Assembly (NCBI RefSeq): GCF_001542915.1 | Contig: NZ_LNNH01000038.1 | Location: 1-64,000 of the forward strand | Origin: Peribacillus simplex | Lineage (GTDB): Bacteria; Bacillota; Bacilli; Bacillales; DSM-1321 | Length of the DNA: 64,000 bases | Reading direction: 5' to 3' | Part shown: piece after piece, positions 36,433-48,453 of the stretch | How the letters are laid out: each line of letters opens with the position of its first letter | How positions within the stretch are numbered: the first letter of the stretch is position 1 | The notes under the pieces: model-generated | Seen by the model: only the letters and a program-made list of their open reading frames with translations | Told to the model about the DNA's origin: nothing | Databases searched by the model: none | Position numbers and translations under genes: made by a program

Positions 36433-37722
36433 TCATTTCTTTAATTTGGCAAAAGCCTTTTCTGCAGCTGAGATGGTTTTTTCGATATCTTCATCACTAT
36501 GTGCAGTGGATAGGAATAAGCCCTCGAACTGGGACGGCGGCAGGTAGATGCCTTGGTCCGCCATTTCCCGATAGTAAGAGGCGAAAAATTCAAGATCGGA
36601 TGTTTTGGCTGTATCGTAGTTGATGACTTCTTCATTCGTGAAGAATAGTCCGATCATCGAGCCTGCCCGGTTGAATGTATGTGGGACATCGTACTTTTTG
36701 GCTGCTTCGCCAATGCCTTTTTCAAGCATATCGCCTTTTCGAGTGAATTCTTGATAAGATTCAGGCGTCAATTGGCTCAGTGTTTCAAGACCAGCCGTCA
36801 TGGCCAGCGGGTTGCCTGACAATGTTCCCGCTTGATAAATCGTTCCGCTAGGAGCAATTCGTTCCATCAATTCACGCTTGCCTCCGAAGGCTCCAACCGG
36901 CAGTCCACCGCCAATCACTTTGCCAAGGCAGGTAAGATCCGGCGCGATGCCAAAATACCCTTGGGCACAATGATATCCGACACGGAAGCCTGTCATGACT
37001 TCATCAAAGATCAATAAGGCCCCATATTCGGTCGTCACTTCCCGTAAGCCTTCGAGGAAGCCTGGCTGTGGCGCAACGACCCCCATATTGCCGGCAACCG
37101 GCTCGACGATGATACAGGCGATATCTTCGCCAAATTGTTCAAATGCATATTTGGTTGCTGCAAGATCATTATAAGGCACGGTAATCGTATTTTTGGCAAT
37201 GCCTTCCGGTACACCGGGGCTATCCGGTAATCCTAACGTGGCAACGCCGGAACCTGCTTTGATTAACAAGGAATCTCCGTGTCCATGATAAGAGCCTTCG
37301 AATTTCAGGATTTTATCACGTCCTGTAACGCCTCGTGCCAACCTGAGAGCACTCATGGTCGCTTCCGTTCCGGAAGATACCATCCTGATCATCTCAATCG
37401 AAGGCACGCGGTCTATGACCAACTTAGCGAGTTCATTCTCGATTACCGTAGATGTTCCAAAGCTAGTGCCCGATTCGGCTACCTTTTTCAATGCTTCGAC
37501 GACACGATCATTTGTGTGACCGAGGATAAGCGGTCCCCATGAAAGAACATAGTCGATATATTCATTGCCATCGATATCATACATTTTTGAGCCTTTGCCG
37601 CGCTCCATGAAAATGGGGTCCATGTCCACTGACTTGAAGGCACGTACCGGGCTGTTCACTCCGCCTGGCATCAAGTTTACTGCTTCGGCAAACGCTTTTT
37701 TCGATTTTTCATATGACCGCAT
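36433..37722 (-). CDS. hemL: Glutamate-1-semialdehyde 2,1-aminomutase
   Basis: 429 aa. This PLP enzyme converts glutamate-1-semialdehyde to 5-aminolevulinate, the second step of the C5 haem pathway after HemA. Visible motifs are [11 protein letters not shown] near the N-terminus, the [11 protein letters not shown] segment, [14 protein letters not shown], and the PLP lysine in [19 protein letters not shown]. It is the last gene of hemAXCDBL. Confidence 0.97.
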   Translation of the reverse strand: MRSYEKSKKAFAEAVNLMPGGVNSPVRAFKSVDMDPIFMERGKGSKMYDIDGNEYIDYVLSWGPLILGHTNDRVVEALKKVAESGTSFGTSTVIENELAKLVIDRVPSIEMIRMVSSGTEATMSALRLARGVTGRDKILKFEGSYHGHGDSLLIKAGSGVATLGLPDSPGVPEGIAKNTITVPYNDLAATKYAFEQFGEDIACIIVEPVAGNMGVVAPQPGFLEGLREVTTEYGALLIFDEVMTGFRVGYHCAQGYFGIAPDLTCLGKVIGGGLPVGAFGGKRELMERIAPSGTIYQAGTLSGNPLAMTAGLETLSQLTPESYQEFTRKGDMLEKGIGEAAKKYDVPHTFNRAGSMIGLFFTNEEVINYDTAKTSDLEFFASYYREMADQGIYLPPSQFEGLFLSTAHSDEDIEKTISAAEKAFAKLKK

Positions 37723-37755
37723 GATTCAATCCCCTTTTCCATTACCGGTTTTTTT

Positions 37756-38751
37756 TTATCTTTGTTGATCTTCGTCCATCCACCGTGCAACATCTTTTGA
37801 GAAGTACGTGATGATCAAGTCGGAACCCGCACGCTTCAATCCTGTCAGCATTTCCGTCACGATCGCTTTTTCATCAATCCAGCCATTTTGGGCGGCTGCC
37901 TTGACCATTGAATATTCACCGCTGACATTGTAGGAAACAACAGGGAGATTAAAATTATTTTTAACATCCCGGATGATGTCCATATAAGCGAGTGCCGGTT
38001 TAACGATTAGGAAATCCGCACCTTCAGCGACATCGGATTCCGCTTCACGGAATGCTTCAAGACGGTTGGCTGGATCCATTTGATATGTTTTCCTGTCGCC
38101 GAATTGCGGCGCGCCATTCGCTGCATCACGGAAGGGACCGTAAAAAGCAGAAGCATATTTCACGGCATAGGACATGATCGGTATATCTTCATATCCGGCT
38201 TCATCCAGTCCTGCACGGATGGCTGCCACGAACCCGTCCATCATATTGGAAGGAGCGATGATATCAGCTCCAGCCTCTGCCTGGCTGATTGCTGTTTTGG
38301 CAAGAAGGTCCAGGGAAGCATCATTGAGGATTTTTTCCCCTTCAACCACTCCGCAATGGCCATGGCTTGTATACTCACAAAGGCAGGTGTCAGCAATGAC
38401 GATGATTTCTGGATATTGTTTTTTTATAAGGCGGGTTGCTTCCTGCACAAGTCCGTTATGGTGAAACGCCCCGGTGCCGTGTTCGTCTTTATCATGTTCA
38501 AAGGGTACACCGAATAAAATGACCGATTTAATCCCAAGACTTGCCACTTCATCCATTTCCGCCTCCAAGTTATCCATGGAAAGCTGATAGATACCCGGCA
38601 TCGAGTTAATTTCATTTTTTACCTGTTCACCATCAATGATGAAGATGGGATAAATCAAATCCTCTTTATGCAATTGTGTTTCACGGACCAAAGCCCTCAT
38701 GCCTGCACTTGCACGCAAACGGCGGTGGCGATTGAATGGAATATTTTTCAT
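37756..38751 (-). CDS. hemB: Delta-aminolevulinic acid dehydratase (porphobilinogen synthase)
   Basis: 331 aa. It joins two 5-aminolevulinates. The zinc cysteines are present ([15 protein letters not shown], a zinc-type active site), with the two Schiff-base lysines in [16 protein letters not shown] and [10 protein letters not shown]. The start overlaps the hemD stop by 4 bp. Confidence 0.97.
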   Translation of the reverse strand: MKNIPFNRHRRLRASAGMRALVRETQLHKEDLIYPIFIIDGEQVKNEINSMPGIYQLSMDNLEAEMDEVASLGIKSVILFGVPFEHDKDEHGTGAFHHNGLVQEATRLIKKQYPEIIVIADTCLCEYTSHGHCGVVEGEKILNDASLDLLAKTAISQAEAGADIIAPSNMMDGFVAAIRAGLDEAGYEDIPIMSYAVKYASAFYGPFRDAANGAPQFGDRKTYQMDPANRLEAFREAESDVAEGADFLIVKPALAYMDIIRDVKNNFNLPVVSYNVSGEYSMVKAAAQNGWIDEKAIVTEMLTGLKRAGSDLIITYFSKDVARWMDEDQQR

Positions 38752-39545
38752 TGTAAAGTTCCTCCCTTAGTATTTCGTTTCATGATGAAGTGAATGATAT
38801 CGGCAACCATGGCGTCCGTCGTATAGACATCAGGACACACGTCTACTGATAATCCATGTTTAACAGCCGTCTTGGCGGCGATGGGACCGATGCATGCGAT
38901 GACGATCCGGTCTATGTATGTACCCAATTCATGGCTTTCCATGATCTGCAGGAAATGATTGACCGTCGAAGAACTCGTAAAGGTTATGATGTCAATGGCA
39001 TGATTCTTTATAAGATGGACGAGTTCTTGTTCGCTGCTTGCTGGAAGTACGGTGCGATAGATGATCACTTCATCACATGATGCTCCACCTTCATTGATTG
39101 CCTCCGCAATGACGGACCTGGCTAGATTCCCTTTCGCCAGCAGCACACGGGTTCCAGGTTCCAATATGGTAATGAACTCCGAAACGAACCCTTCGGCAAC
39201 AAATTCGGATGGCACGAAATCCGCCTCATATCCGTACCGTTTCAGGGCGACTTCCGTTTTGGAACCGATCACCGCTATCTTCGGAAGAGTCCTTGGCCGT
39301 TTACCAAGAAGCTGAAAGAAGTAATCCACCCCATTTTGACTGGTCAAGATGATCCAGTCATAGGTATGAATCGCCGCTAAGCATTGACGGACCTCCTCCA
39401 AACGATCAGGCAGGGTGAACTCCAGCAATGGCACAAGAAGCGGCGTTCCGCCATTTTCCTCGATAGATGCCTTTAAGCCATCAGCCTGTCCTTTCCCTCT
39501 GGTGATCAGTACCTGATAATCCTTAAGAGGCTGAAAGGGAGTCAT
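38748..39545 (-). CDS. hemD: Uroporphyrinogen-III synthase
   Basis: 265 aa. This fast-diverging family has few invariant residues. The two-domain alpha/beta pattern is recognisable through [57 protein letters not shown] and [16 protein letters not shown]. It cyclises hydroxymethylbilane with inversion of ring D. It lies between hemC (1-bp overlap) and hemB (4-bp overlap). Confidence 0.93.
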   Translation of the reverse strand: MTPFQPLKDYQVLITRGKGQADGLKASIEENGGTPLLVPLLEFTLPDRLEEVRQCLAAIHTYDWIILTSQNGVDYFFQLLGKRPRTLPKIAVIGSKTEVALKRYGYEADFVPSEFVAEGFVSEFITILEPGTRVLLAKGNLARSVIAEAINEGGASCDEVIIYRTVLPASSEQELVHLIKNHAIDIITFTSSSTVNHFLQIMESHELGTYIDRIVIACIGPIAAKTAVKHGLSVDVCPDVYTTDAMVADIIHFIMKRNTKGGTLQ

Positions 39546-40477
39546 TACTGATCGAGCTCCGCTTTTACGCGATCGATCAATTCTTTACCGCCCATTTCAC
39601 TTATTTTTTTGGCAGCTTCATGTCCGACTGCCTCGGGATCTTCACCCTCGACCATTTCCTTGTAAATCACCTTTCCATCCGGGGAAGCGACCAATGCCGT
39701 CAAGGCAACGGAGCCATTATCCTTTGCCACCGCGAAGCCGGCAATCGGTACCTGACATCCGCCTTCCATTTTATCCAAATACGCACGCTCCGCTTCGACG
39801 GTCTTTTTCGTTTTTTCGCATGTTAATTTAGCAAGTTCATCGAGCAACTCTTTGTCGTCTTCACGGCATTCAATGGAAAGCGCTCCTTGACCGACTGCTG
39901 GAATGCAAATGTCTTCATCCAGGAATTCGGTAACGATTTCCCGCTCCCAGCCCATTCTTGAAAGTCCGGCTGCCGCTAAGATGATCGCATCATAATCTTC
40001 CGTTTTCAGCTTGTTCAAGCGGGTATCGATATTGCCGCGAATCCATTTGATTTCAAGGTCCGGCCTTCTTGCTAAAATCTGGGCGCCACGGCGCAGGCTG
40101 CTAGTGCCGATGATGGAGCCTGGCTTCAATCCGGATAAGGTTTCATGATTTTTTGATATCAAGGCATCCCGGTGATCCTCACGTGGAGGTATGCACCCGA
40201 TCGTCAAGCCTTCGGGAAGCACTGCCGGCATATCCTTCATGCTATGTACGGCCATATCGATTTCTTTATCGAGCATCGCTTGTTCGATCTCTTTGACGAA
40301 CAAGCCTTTACCGCCTACCTTGGAAAGTGTGACATCGAGGATTTGGTCACCCTTTGTCACAATTTCCTTCACCTCGAACTCATATGGAGCCCCAAGTTCT
40401 TTAAGTTGGGCAATCACCCAATTCGTTTGGGTGATCGCTAATTTACTTCGTCTAGAACCGACAATAATTTTTCTCAT
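39545..40477 (-). CDS. hemC: Hydroxymethylbilane synthase (porphobilinogen deaminase)
   Basis: 310 aa. It polymerises four porphobilinogens on a covalently bound dipyrromethane cofactor; the attachment cysteine is in [13 protein letters not shown]. Other signatures are [31 protein letters not shown] and [11 protein letters not shown]. It follows hemX by 9 bp. Confidence 0.97.
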   Translation of the reverse strand: MRKIIVGSRRSKLAITQTNWVIAQLKELGAPYEFEVKEIVTKGDQILDVTLSKVGGKGLFVKEIEQAMLDKEIDMAVHSMKDMPAVLPEGLTIGCIPPREDHRDALISKNHETLSGLKPGSIIGTSSLRRGAQILARRPDLEIKWIRGNIDTRLNKLKTEDYDAIILAAAGLSRMGWEREIVTEFLDEDICIPAVGQGALSIECREDDKELLDELAKLTCEKTKKTVEAERAYLDKMEGGCQVPIAGFAVAKDNGSVALTALVASPDGKVIYKEMVEGEDPEAVGHEAAKKISEMGGKELIDRVKAELDQ

Positions 40478-40486
40478 AATTTCCTC

Positions 40487-41317
40487 CTAAGTATTCCAAA
40501 AGTGGAATGTTGAAAGGCTTCCGAAAAGGAAAAAGTTGATTAACACGATCATGAAGGATCCAATATTCAGAAAGGCCAATGTCCTTCCATACATTTGTTT
40601 CCGGATTTTTAAGTATAAGAACACACTGTAGCCGATGAGCAATATAAACGAACCGATGATTTTCATATCCAGCCACGATACACCCGGCACTTTTATATAG
40701 GCCCATTGGATGCCCAGGATAAGCGAGACCACCAATAAGGGCACGCCTATTGCCGCAAGGACATAAGACATATGCTCAAGCTTTGTTAAGTCGCCGAGTC
40801 GAAGCAGCCTTTTGCCCCATTTCTTCCGTTTCAATAAATCATATTGAATCAAGTAGAGGAGGGAAAATACGAAAGAAAGCGTAAATGCCCCGTAAGAAAG
40901 GATCGCAAAGGTGATATGTATGAGCAACAGCTCCGAAACGAGACGCTGTGCAAGAACTTGCGATTCTATCTGTACAGGTGCAAAGGTATGGATGGCCATG
41001 ACCATGAAGCCTAAGACATTCGTAAAAAAGACCGTAAAATCGACTCTTAGCAAGCGATTGATGATTAATGATAAAGATACGAGGACCCATGCATAAAAGT
41101 ATAAACCTTCAAAAATCGTCAAAACCGGGAACCTTCCCGTTTTCCATACATACAGAAACAAAAAAATTGTTTGCAGTACCCAAACAATAGAAAGCAACCA
41201 GAAAGCGACCTTGTTCGCCTTCTGGTCATTATTAAGGAAGTCCATAAAATATAAAAGCATACTGATGGCATACAACAATACTGTGACTTCATGCAATCTT
41301 GTCATTAGTAATTCCAT
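40487..41317 (-). CDS. hemX: HemX, CcsA-like integral membrane protein
   Basis: 276 aa with eight predicted membrane segments and the cytochrome c assembly (CcsA/HemX) family profile. In B. subtilis HemX lowers the amount of HemA protein, so it acts as a negative effector of haem synthesis. It lies directly downstream of hemA (10 bp) in the standard order. Confidence 0.92.
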   Translation of the reverse strand: MELLMTRLHEVTVLLYAISMLLYFMDFLNNDQKANKVAFWLLSIVWVLQTIFLFLYVWKTGRFPVLTIFEGLYFYAWVLVSLSLIINRLLRVDFTVFFTNVLGFMVMAIHTFAPVQIESQVLAQRLVSELLLIHITFAILSYGAFTLSFVFSLLYLIQYDLLKRKKWGKRLLRLGDLTKLEHMSYVLAAIGVPLLVVSLILGIQWAYIKVPGVSWLDMKIIGSFILLIGYSVFLYLKIRKQMYGRTLAFLNIGSFMIVLINFFLFGSLSTFHFWNT

Positions 41318-41327
41318 ATCTACCTCA

Positions 41328-42680
41328 TTACTGGACAGGAACTGGGTTTAGCAGGGATGCCTTGGAGCCGTTCCGTTCTTTTTCATCATCCTCCGCTACC
41401 AGGTGGTCTTCTATCAATTCCTCCAAATGGAAGATTTTCACGAAGTTATTCAATTGCTCTTTTGCATTCGGCTCATCCGCCAGCTCTTTTGCATAAAGGA
41501 TCGGATCTTTTAACATCTGGTTGATGATGCTCTTCGTATGCTTGTTCAATACCTTTTTGTCACGCTCGCTTAAATGCGGAAGCTTTCTTTCGATGCTTTC
41601 CATCGTTTCCTTCTGAATCGAAAGCGATTTTTCCCGCAAGGAAGAGATGACAGGAACCACGCCAAGCAAATTAATCCACTGATTGAAGTCGACGATTTCG
41701 GATTCAATCATCAATTCTATTTTCTGGGCGGCTTTTCTGCGCTCTTCGATATTCGCTTGCACGATCCCTTCAAGGTCGTCAATGTCATACAAGAAGACAT
41801 TTTCCAGCTCGGCCAGCGTTGGGTCGAGGTCACGCGGAACGGCGATATCGACCATGAAAATAGGACGGCCCTTGCGAAGCTTATTTACGAATGTCATCAT
41901 CTCTTTTGTTACGAGAAGATCTTTCGACCCAGTCGAAGTAATCAGGATATCCGCTTCCACTAAAGCGCACTGCAGCTCCTGAAGCTGTTTTGCCTTACCA
42001 TTGAACCTGCCGGCCAAGTCGACCGCTTTCTGAAAAGTGCGGTTAATGACCGTAACGCTGTCTGCACCATTGCTGTGAAGGTTTTGAATGGCCAGCTCTC
42101 CCATTTTACCTGCACCAAGAATCAAAACGTTTTTGCCGTTCAGACCGCCGAAGATTTTTTTGGCAAGTTCGACGGCAGCATAACTGACAGAAACGGCATT
42201 GGTGTTGATTTCCGTTTCTGAATGAGCTTTCTTCGCCAATGTAAGGGCTTGCTTGAAGAGATGGTTAAAAACGGTCCCAATCGTATCTTCTTTCTGTCCC
42301 AACATATAGCTGGAGCGTACTTGTCCCAAAATCTGCGTTTCCCCAAGGATCATGGAATTCAAGCCGCACGTAACGGAAAATAAATGCTCGACGGCCCCAT
42401 CACCTTCATAGATGAACAGGTATTTAGAAAATTCCTCTTTATCGATATGGAACCATTCCGAAAGAAATTCCTTAATGTAATACCGGCTTGTATGAAGCTG
42501 GTCACCGACCACATATATTTCCGTTCTGTTACAAGTTGAAATAATGATATTTTCCAAGATGCTTTTTTTATTTTTAAGAGCTTTCATTGCCTCGGCAAGT
42601 TCGGCTTCGTTAAACGATAGTTTTTCCCGAATTTCAACAGGGGCAGTTTTGTAATTAATACCAACCGCTAGAATATGCAT
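41328..42680 (-). CDS. hemA: Glutamyl-tRNA reductase
   Basis: 450 aa from ATG 42680 ([20 protein letters not shown]), matching family length; the frame extends seven codons further to a TTG. The catalytic cysteine is C50 ([12 protein letters not shown]). The NADPH-binding domain shows [17 protein letters not shown], and a C-terminal dimerisation helix region is present. It makes glutamate-1-semialdehyde from glutamyl-tRNA, the committed and haem-regulated step. It is first in hemAXCDBL. Confidence 0.97.
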   Translation of the reverse strand: MHILAVGINYKTAPVEIREKLSFNEAELAEAMKALKNKKSILENIIISTCNRTEIYVVGDQLHTSRYYIKEFLSEWFHIDKEEFSKYLFIYEGDGAVEHLFSVTCGLNSMILGETQILGQVRSSYMLGQKEDTIGTVFNHLFKQALTLAKKAHSETEINTNAVSVSYAAVELAKKIFGGLNGKNVLILGAGKMGELAIQNLHSNGADSVTVINRTFQKAVDLAGRFNGKAKQLQELQCALVEADILITSTGSKDLLVTKEMMTFVNKLRKGRPIFMVDIAVPRDLDPTLAELENVFLYDIDDLEGIVQANIEERRKAAQKIELMIESEIVDFNQWINLLGVVPVISSLREKSLSIQKETMESIERKLPHLSERDKKVLNKHTKSIINQMLKDPILYAKELADEPNAKEQLNNFVKIFHLEELIEDHLVAEDDEKERNGSKASLLNPVPVQ

Positions 42681-42719
42681 CCTTTTGTTTTGCACCCCCA
42701 AAATTTTTCGTGTAAATTT

Positions 42720-42725
42720 ATTATA
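42720..42725 (-). promoter_or_regulatory. Candidate -10 element of the hem operon promoter
   Basis: TATAAT on the minus strand, 40 bp upstream of the hemA start, preceded by a TG-containing context (ATGGTATAAT). No convincing -35 at 17-18 bp, so it is listed with reserve. Confidence 0.35.
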
Positions 42726-42933
42726 CCATGTACAAAAAATGATTCACGCAAATAATATGAACAGTTTATGAAAACATATGCTACCATGAAAAGACGGCTA
42801 AAACGCCAGGATTGCTCCAAAAGGTGTCTAGGCGGGATTTATAAGTTACATACATATTTCGACATAGTGTACAAAAGTACCATATCAAAAATGGCAAAAA
42901 ACTTCAAGTAATCGAATTGGATAGGAGGATCAC

Positions 42934-43416
42934 ATGAAAACGCAACGCATTTTCCCTGGAATCGTTTTAATTGGTTTCGGCCTATATTTTTTTCTTGAGC
43001 ATTCCCACATCGAAATCTTCCCAGGTTTTTATAGTTGGCCGACCCTATTATGTATAGTGGGTGCAGCCTTCTTGATTCAGGCCTATAGCGGCAATGAGTA
43101 TGAGTCGATCCTGCCAGGCGTGATTTTGCTTGGTTTCGGGGCTCATTTTCACATCGTAAAAAACCTGGAAATTTGGCCGGATAATATAGGTATCTTTATT
43201 TTAATCATCTCACTGGGTTTTATACTGCGGGCCCGCAAAACAAATAATGGAATGTTTCATGGGTTGATACTGCTGATCATCTCGATTCTATTCTTATTCT
43301 ATGATAAGATCACGACCTCTTTCGGGCTGGTCGAAACGAGCACGGCGAATATCGAAAGGTTTTGGCCATTTGCCTTGATGGCAATCGGCATCTATTTTTT
43401 AGTTCGTAAAAAGTGA
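42934..43416 (+). CDS. Membrane protein with LiaI/LiaF-like transmembrane (DUF5668-type) repeats, YsxD-position gene
   Basis: 160 aa; TAGGAGGATCAC precedes the ATG. Six hydrophobic segments are arranged as repeated units of the pattern IFPGIVLIGFGLYFF, ILPGVILLGFGAHF and FWPFALMAIGIYFL, with short polar loops and a double-Lys C-terminus. The repeated F/W-P-x-x-L-x-x-x-G-x-x-F motif is that of the LiaI/LiaF transmembrane region family found in cell-envelope stress proteins. B. subtilis has the uncharacterised ysxD in this hemA-ysxC interval, so this is its positional counterpart. Function unknown. Confidence 0.75.
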   Translation: MKTQRIFPGIVLIGFGLYFFLEHSHIEIFPGFYSWPTLLCIVGAAFLIQAYSGNEYESILPGVILLGFGAHFHIVKNLEIWPDNIGIFILIISLGFILRARKTNNGMFHGLILLIISILFLFYDKITTSFGLVETSTANIERFWPFALMAIGIYFLVRKK

Positions 43417-43435
43417 TCAGGCAGAATTCATATTG

Positions 43436-43469
43436 AAAAAGGGTATTCCGGATGCGGAATACCCTTTTC
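43436..43469. terminator. Bidirectional terminator between the membrane protein gene and ysxC
   Basis: aaaagggtattccg / cggaatacccttttt-type perfect 13-bp stem with A- and T-runs; serves both converging genes. Confidence 0.85.
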
Positions 43470-43471
43470 AT

Positions 43472-44053
43472 TTACATATATTTCTTAAGGACACCCCAAG
43501 CCTGTTCTTTCCCTTCGCCCGTTTCACCAGAGAAAAGAAGCAATTCATCTTCTTTTTCCATATTTAACGTTTGGCGGGTGACTTTCAAGTGCTTCTGCCA
43601 TTTGCCTTTAGGAATTTTATCCGCTTTAGTGGCGATGACGATCCTTGGAAGGTCATAATGCTTCAGGAATTCATACATTGCGATATCATCCTTTGTCGGC
43701 GGATGACGCAAATCGACGATCAGAAGCGCAGCACGGAGCTGATCACGGGAAGTGAAATACGTTTCGATCATTCTTCCCCACGCATCACGTTCGGTTTTGG
43801 ATACCTTTGCATAGCCATAGCCTGGAACATCGACAAAATGGAGTGCTTCATTAATGATGTAAAAATTCAAAGTCTGCGTCTTGCCCGGTTTGGACGATGT
43901 TCTCGCCAGGTTTTTCCGGTTGATCATTTTGTTGATGAAACTCGATTTCCCTACATTGGAGCGGCCAGCCAAGGCAAACTCCGGGATTGGAGTATTGGGA
44001 TATTGATCAGGCTTTACGGCACTGATGACAATATCTGAACTTGTCACTTTCAT
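43472..44053 (-). CDS. ysxC: Ribosome biogenesis GTPase YsxC (EngB)
   Basis: 193 aa. G motifs are visible: G1 [11 protein letters not shown] (residues 27-37), G2 region [13 protein letters not shown]3 DVPGYGYAK and G4 ATKADKI. This essential GTPase acts late in 50S assembly. The start overlaps the lonA stop by 4 bp, the usual arrangement. Confidence 0.96.
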   Translation of the reverse strand: MKVTSSDIVISAVKPDQYPNTPIPEFALAGRSNVGKSSFINKMINRKNLARTSSKPGKTQTLNFYIINEALHFVDVPGYGYAKVSKTERDAWGRMIETYFTSRDQLRAALLIVDLRHPPTKDDIAMYEFLKHYDLPRIVIATKADKIPKGKWQKHLKVTRQTLNMEKEDELLLFSGETGEGKEQAWGVLKKYM

Positions 44054-46371
44054 TCGTCCACACCTACCAATGCATGCTCAAGGACTTCATCTACGTGTGA
44101 AACTGGAACAAATGTTAATGCTTTACGGACACTCTCCGGGATATCATCAATATCCTTTTCGTTATTTTGCGGGATGATGATTTTCGTAAGTCCTGCCCGG
44201 TGCGCCGCTAAAGATTTTTCTTTAAGGCCGCCGATTGGCAGAACCCGTCCGCGTAATGTAATTTCGCCTGTCATGCCTACCTCTTTTCTGATCGGCCTGT
44301 TGGTAAGGGCCGATATTAACGCTGTTGCAATCGTGATGCCTGCAGAAGGACCATCCTTAGGGACAGCACCTTCTGGGACATGAATATGAATATCATATTT
44401 TTCATGGAAGTTCGCATCAATATGAAGTTTCTCGGTTTTTGAACGGACATAGCTGAAAGCGGCCTGTGCAGACTCTTTCATTACATCGCCAAGCTTGCCA
44501 GTCAATATAAGCTTTCCTTTACCTGGTGATAAGGAAACCTCGATTTGCAGCGTATCGCCGCCAACCGATGTGTAAGCCAAGCCATTGGCTACCCCGACTT
44601 GATTCTCGACTTCTGCCTGTCCATAGTGGAACATCGTTTTCCCCAGAAACTCCTCGACATTCTTATCAGAAATGACGACCCGCTTTTTCTCCCCGGACAC
44701 GATGATTTTCGCAGTCTTCCTGCAGATGCCAGCAAGCTGTCTCTCCAGACTCCGGACACCGGCTTCCCGGGTATAATAACGAATGATTTTGGTTAGAGCT
44801 TCCTCACGGATTTGCAATTGTGTCTTCATTAACCCATGGTTTTCCAACTGTCTAGGCAGAAGGTGATCCTTGGCTATATGAAGTTTCTCTATTTCAGTAT
44901 AACCTGCAATCGAAATGATTTCCATACGATCACGAAGCGGGCCAGGAATGGAGCCCAAATTGTTCGCTGTCGCTATGAACATGACTTTGGATAGGTCATA
45001 CGTTTCTTCAATATAATGGTCACTGAAATTATGGTTTTGCTCGGGATCGAGCACCTCAAGCATCGCTGCGGATGGATCGCCCCTAAAGTCATTGGACATC
45101 TTATCCACTTCGTCCAGCAAAAAGACGGGATTGATCGTTCCCGCTTTTTTCATGCCCTGGATGATCCGTCCTGGCATTGCCCCTACGTATGTGCGGCGAT
45201 GGCCGCGGATCTCTGATTCATCACGAACTCCACCTAGTGAGATCCGGACAAAGTTCCTATTCATGGATGTTGCGATTGATTTAGCCAAACTGGTTTTCCC
45301 GACCCCAGGAGGCCCAACCAAGCAAAGGATCGGTCCCTTCAAGGAATTGGTCAATTGCTGGACGGCCAAATACTCCAGCACCCGCTCTTTCACCTTTTCC
45401 AAACCATGATGATCCCTATTCAGGATTCTTTCAGCTTTATGGATATTCAAATCATCCTTTGTCGCGTTCGACCACGGAAGCGATATGAGCCATTCAATAT
45501 AGTTGCGGATGACAGAGCTCTCAGCAGAGCTTGAAGGCACTTTTTCATATCGGTCCAATTCCTTTAAGGCCGCTGCCTTTATGTGCTCAGGCATATCCGC
45601 TTCTTCAATCTTTTCGTTAAGGACTTCAATCTCGCCAGTCTTTCCTTCTTTATCGCCCAATTCTTTTTGTATGGCTTTCATTTGTTCACGCAGATAATAT
45701 TCCTTTTGAGTCCGTTCCATTGAACGCTTGACGCGCTGGCCGATCTTTTTCTCGAGAAAAAGAACCTCTTTTTCATTATTGATGATTTCGATTACACGGC
45801 TCAATCGCTTTTTCATATCGATGGTCTCTAGCACTTCCTGCTTCTCCTTCAACTTCAAAGGCAGATGCGAGGCAATGATATCAGCCAATCTCCCTGGCTC
45901 TTCAATATCGGAAGTGGATGTGAATGTTTCACCGGTTATTTTCTTGGACATTTTTATGTATTGTTCAAAATAATCCAGAAGAGTGCGCATCAATGCTTGA
46001 TGTTCCGCATCCTTTTCATCACTGTCTTCATATATTTTTATTTTGGCACCATAATGTGTCTCATAATCGTAAAATTCAACGACCTCTGCCCGGTTCAACC
46101 CTTCCACCAATACCCGGATTGTCCCGTTCGGAAGCTTCAGCATCTGTTTTACTTTTGTTAAAGTTCCCATTTTAAATAAATCTTCTTCACCTGGTTCGTC
46201 CAACGAAACATCTTGTTGTGTCGTCAAAAATATAAGATGGTCTTCCACCATTGCTTTCTCAAGGGCTTGCACCGATTTGTCTCGGCCTACATCTAAATGA
46301 AGTACCATCGTTGGATATACAAGCAATCCTCTAAGCGGCAGGAGGGGGACGATGATTTCTTTATCAGTCAT
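44050..46371 (-). CDS. lonA: ATP-dependent protease LonA
   Basis: 773 aa. The N-terminal substrate-binding domain ([19 protein letters not shown]) is followed by a helical linker, AAA+ module (Walker [14 protein letters not shown], Walker [11 protein letters not shown]) and C-terminal protease domain with the Ser in [13 protein letters not shown] and the partner Lys in [21 protein letters not shown]. It degrades misfolded and regulatory proteins in the cytoplasm. GGAGGTGTCAGGAA precedes the ATG. Confidence 0.97.
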   Translation of the reverse strand: MTDKEIIVPLLPLRGLLVYPTMVLHLDVGRDKSVQALEKAMVEDHLIFLTTQQDVSLDEPGEEDLFKMGTLTKVKQMLKLPNGTIRVLVEGLNRAEVVEFYDYETHYGAKIKIYEDSDEKDAEHQALMRTLLDYFEQYIKMSKKITGETFTSTSDIEEPGRLADIIASHLPLKLKEKQEVLETIDMKKRLSRVIEIINNEKEVLFLEKKIGQRVKRSMERTQKEYYLREQMKAIQKELGDKEGKTGEIEVLNEKIEEADMPEHIKAAALKELDRYEKVPSSSAESSVIRNYIEWLISLPWSNATKDDLNIHKAERILNRDHHGLEKVKERVLEYLAVQQLTNSLKGPILCLVGPPGVGKTSLAKSIATSMNRNFVRISLGGVRDESEIRGHRRTYVGAMPGRIIQGMKKAGTINPVFLLDEVDKMSNDFRGDPSAAMLEVLDPEQNHNFSDHYIEETYDLSKVMFIATANNLGSIPGPLRDRMEIISIAGYTEIEKLHIAKDHLLPRQLENHGLMKTQLQIREEALTKIIRYYTREAGVRSLERQLAGICRKTAKIIVSGEKKRVVISDKNVEEFLGKTMFHYGQAEVENQVGVANGLAYTSVGGDTLQIEVSLSPGKGKLILTGKLGDVMKESAQAAFSYVRSKTEKLHIDANFHEKYDIHIHVPEGAVPKDGPSAGITIATALISALTNRPIRKEVGMTGEITLRGRVLPIGGLKEKSLAAHRAGLTKIIIPQNNEKDIDDIPESVRKALTFVPVSHVDEVLEHALVGVDE

Positions 46372-46572
46372 TTCCTGACACCTCCATCTTTTTAGTATCG
46401 TCGTTGTAAACTATTTACCCATGTTCTCGACCTTTTAACAATTCTATCTTATTTATATAGAAGTGTCTATTCGTTTACCTTGACACGTTTCTACTGCTCT
46501 TATTATCTCCAATATTAATTAAAAAAGCACGCCTGAACTTGCGATTATTTTTCCCAAATGGACTTCATTATA

Positions 46573-46599
46573 ATGCCCCGGTTCTATTAAGCCGGGGCA
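46573..46599 (-). terminator. GC-rich hairpin after lonB
   Basis: tgccccgg / ccggggca perfect 8-bp stem 7 bp after the lonB stop. No T-run follows on the minus strand, so termination would be weak. Confidence 0.45.
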
Positions 46600-46605
46600 C
46601 TTCCT

Positions 46606-48276
46606 TTATACGCTTTCTTTTTTTGATAGGTCCAAGGACGTGAGGATTTGCTCTGATATCATTTCCTTTTTCAGTGCTTGATCCAGCACTTCTTTTACAT
46701 GTGTAACGGGGATGATTTCGATATCCTTGATTTCCAATAGCAACGGCTGCATGTTATCGGCTGGGATGATCACTTTCTTTGCCCCGGCTAGCTTCGCGGC
46801 CTTGATTTTCGGTATGACTCCGCCAATCGGCTTGACTCCGCCATGGATGCTGATTTCCCCAGTCATTGCTATTGTGTGGTCAACAGGGATTTTATAAATG
46901 GCCGAGTATATGCCCGTTGCCATTGCAATCCCTGCAGAAGGTCCGTCGACGGGACTTCCGCCTGGGAAGTTCACATGGATATCGAATTGATCGGCAGGCA
47001 CCCCCATCGACCGGAGAACCGTGATCACGTTTTCGATCGAACCTTTCGCCATGCTCTTGCGACGGATCGACTTGCCATTTCCACCGCCAATGCTCTCTTC
47101 TTCCACGATGCCGGTGATATTTATCGAGCCTTTCTCATTCGATGCAGCCATGACGGTAACTTCGATTTCCAGTAATGCCCCTGAGTTGGGACCATATACT
47201 GCAAGACCGTTGACTAGACCTATTTTCGAATTCGTTTCTATTTTCCGGTCCATGCGTTGGGTCAATTGACTGCTATGCGCCATCCAATCAATATCTTCTT
47301 CTCTTATGAAGCTCCTATTTTCATTAATCGAGATCCCGGCAAGAGTCTGGATCATATTGACCGCTTCCCTGCCATTACGGGCATAATCGGAAATCGACTG
47401 CAATCCTTTTTCACTTATCGTGATCCCCACTTTATCGGAGGCATTCTTGGCCACTTTCATTATTTCTTCCCGGTCCAGCTCGCGGAAAAAAACCTCTATG
47501 CATCTTGAACGGATCGCAGGTGCAATTTCATTCGGCGTCCTCGTTGTCGCTCCAATCAAGCGAAAGTCGGCAGGAAGCCCATTTTTGAAAATATCATGGA
47601 TATGAGTGGGAATATTTTGATTTTCCTCTTGGTAATAGGCACTTTCCAGAAAGACCTTCCGATCCTCCAAAACCTTTAAGAGTTTATTCATCTGGATGGG
47701 ATGAAGCTCCCCTATTTCATCTATGAACAACACCCCGCCATGAGCATTGCTGACAGCGCCTTGCTTTGGTTGCGGAATGCCAGCCTGTCCCATCGCCCCG
47801 GCCCCTTGATAGATCGGGTCGTGAACCGAACCAATCAGCGGATCGGCAATCCCCCGCTCGTCGAATCTAGCTGTAGTCGCATCCAATTCCACGAAAACGG
47901 CTGAATTCTTAAAAGGTGACTTGCCATTTTTCTTAGCCTCTTCAAGAACAAGTCTGGCTGCTGCCGTTTTCCCAACCCCCGGAGGGCCGTAAACGATCAC
48001 ATGCTGGGGATTCGGTCCACATAATGCAGCTTTTAATGATTTAATCCCATCTTCCTGCCCGATGATTTCGGTGAATGTGCTTGGCCTTACCTTCTCCGCC
48101 AATGGTTCCGTTAATGAAATGGATCTCATCTTCCTTAATTGGTCCATTTCCTTTCGTGAATCTCTGTCAATCGAAACCTTTTGGGTCCGTTGGCCTTTCA
48201 ATAAGTTCAAAAAATACAATCCAATAATAATCCCAAAAAACAGCTGAATAAACAACGCCAATCCTGTCCAATTCAT
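46606..48276 (-). CDS. lonB: Forespore Lon-like protease LonB
   Basis: 556 aa. Unlike LonA it starts with a membrane segment (residues 4-25, TGLALFIQLFFGIIIGLYFLNLL) and lacks the Lon N-domain. The AAA+ module has Walker [16 protein letters not shown] and Walker B GVLFIDEIGELH, and the protease domain has the catalytic Ser in GSPVDGPSAGIAMATG and a KPIGGVIPKIKAAKLAGAKK lysine region. In B. subtilis LonB is made in the forespore under sigma-F control. It lies upstream of lonA with a 234-bp gap. Confidence 0.95.
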   Translation of the reverse strand: MNWTGLALFIQLFFGIIIGLYFLNLLKGQRTQKVSIDRDSRKEMDQLRKMRSISLTEPLAEKVRPSTFTEIIGQEDGIKSLKAALCGPNPQHVIVYGPPGVGKTAAARLVLEEAKKNGKSPFKNSAVFVELDATTARFDERGIADPLIGSVHDPIYQGAGAMGQAGIPQPKQGAVSNAHGGVLFIDEIGELHPIQMNKLLKVLEDRKVFLESAYYQEENQNIPTHIHDIFKNGLPADFRLIGATTRTPNEIAPAIRSRCIEVFFRELDREEIMKVAKNASDKVGITISEKGLQSISDYARNGREAVNMIQTLAGISINENRSFIREEDIDWMAHSSQLTQRMDRKIETNSKIGLVNGLAVYGPNSGALLEIEVTVMAASNEKGSINITGIVEEESIGGGNGKSIRRKSMAKGSIENVITVLRSMGVPADQFDIHVNFPGGSPVDGPSAGIAMATGIYSAIYKIPVDHTIAMTGEISIHGGVKPIGGVIPKIKAAKLAGAKKVIIPADNMQPLLLEIKDIEIIPVTHVKEVLDQALKKEMISEQILTSLDLSKKESV

Positions 48277-48453
48277 TCTATTCCCTCCTGCACTCTCCTA
48301 GTTTGTCATTTCTGTTAGTATCTCCTTGGGAAGGGCGAAATTATCCAAGAAATCAACGTTGTAAATTTTTGGGGTTTTGGCGGTGGAATTCCGTATTTCC
48401 GTTCAGGTTGAGGTTAGACTTTCATTGGTTAAGTTTCGGTGAGTTTGGACAAT

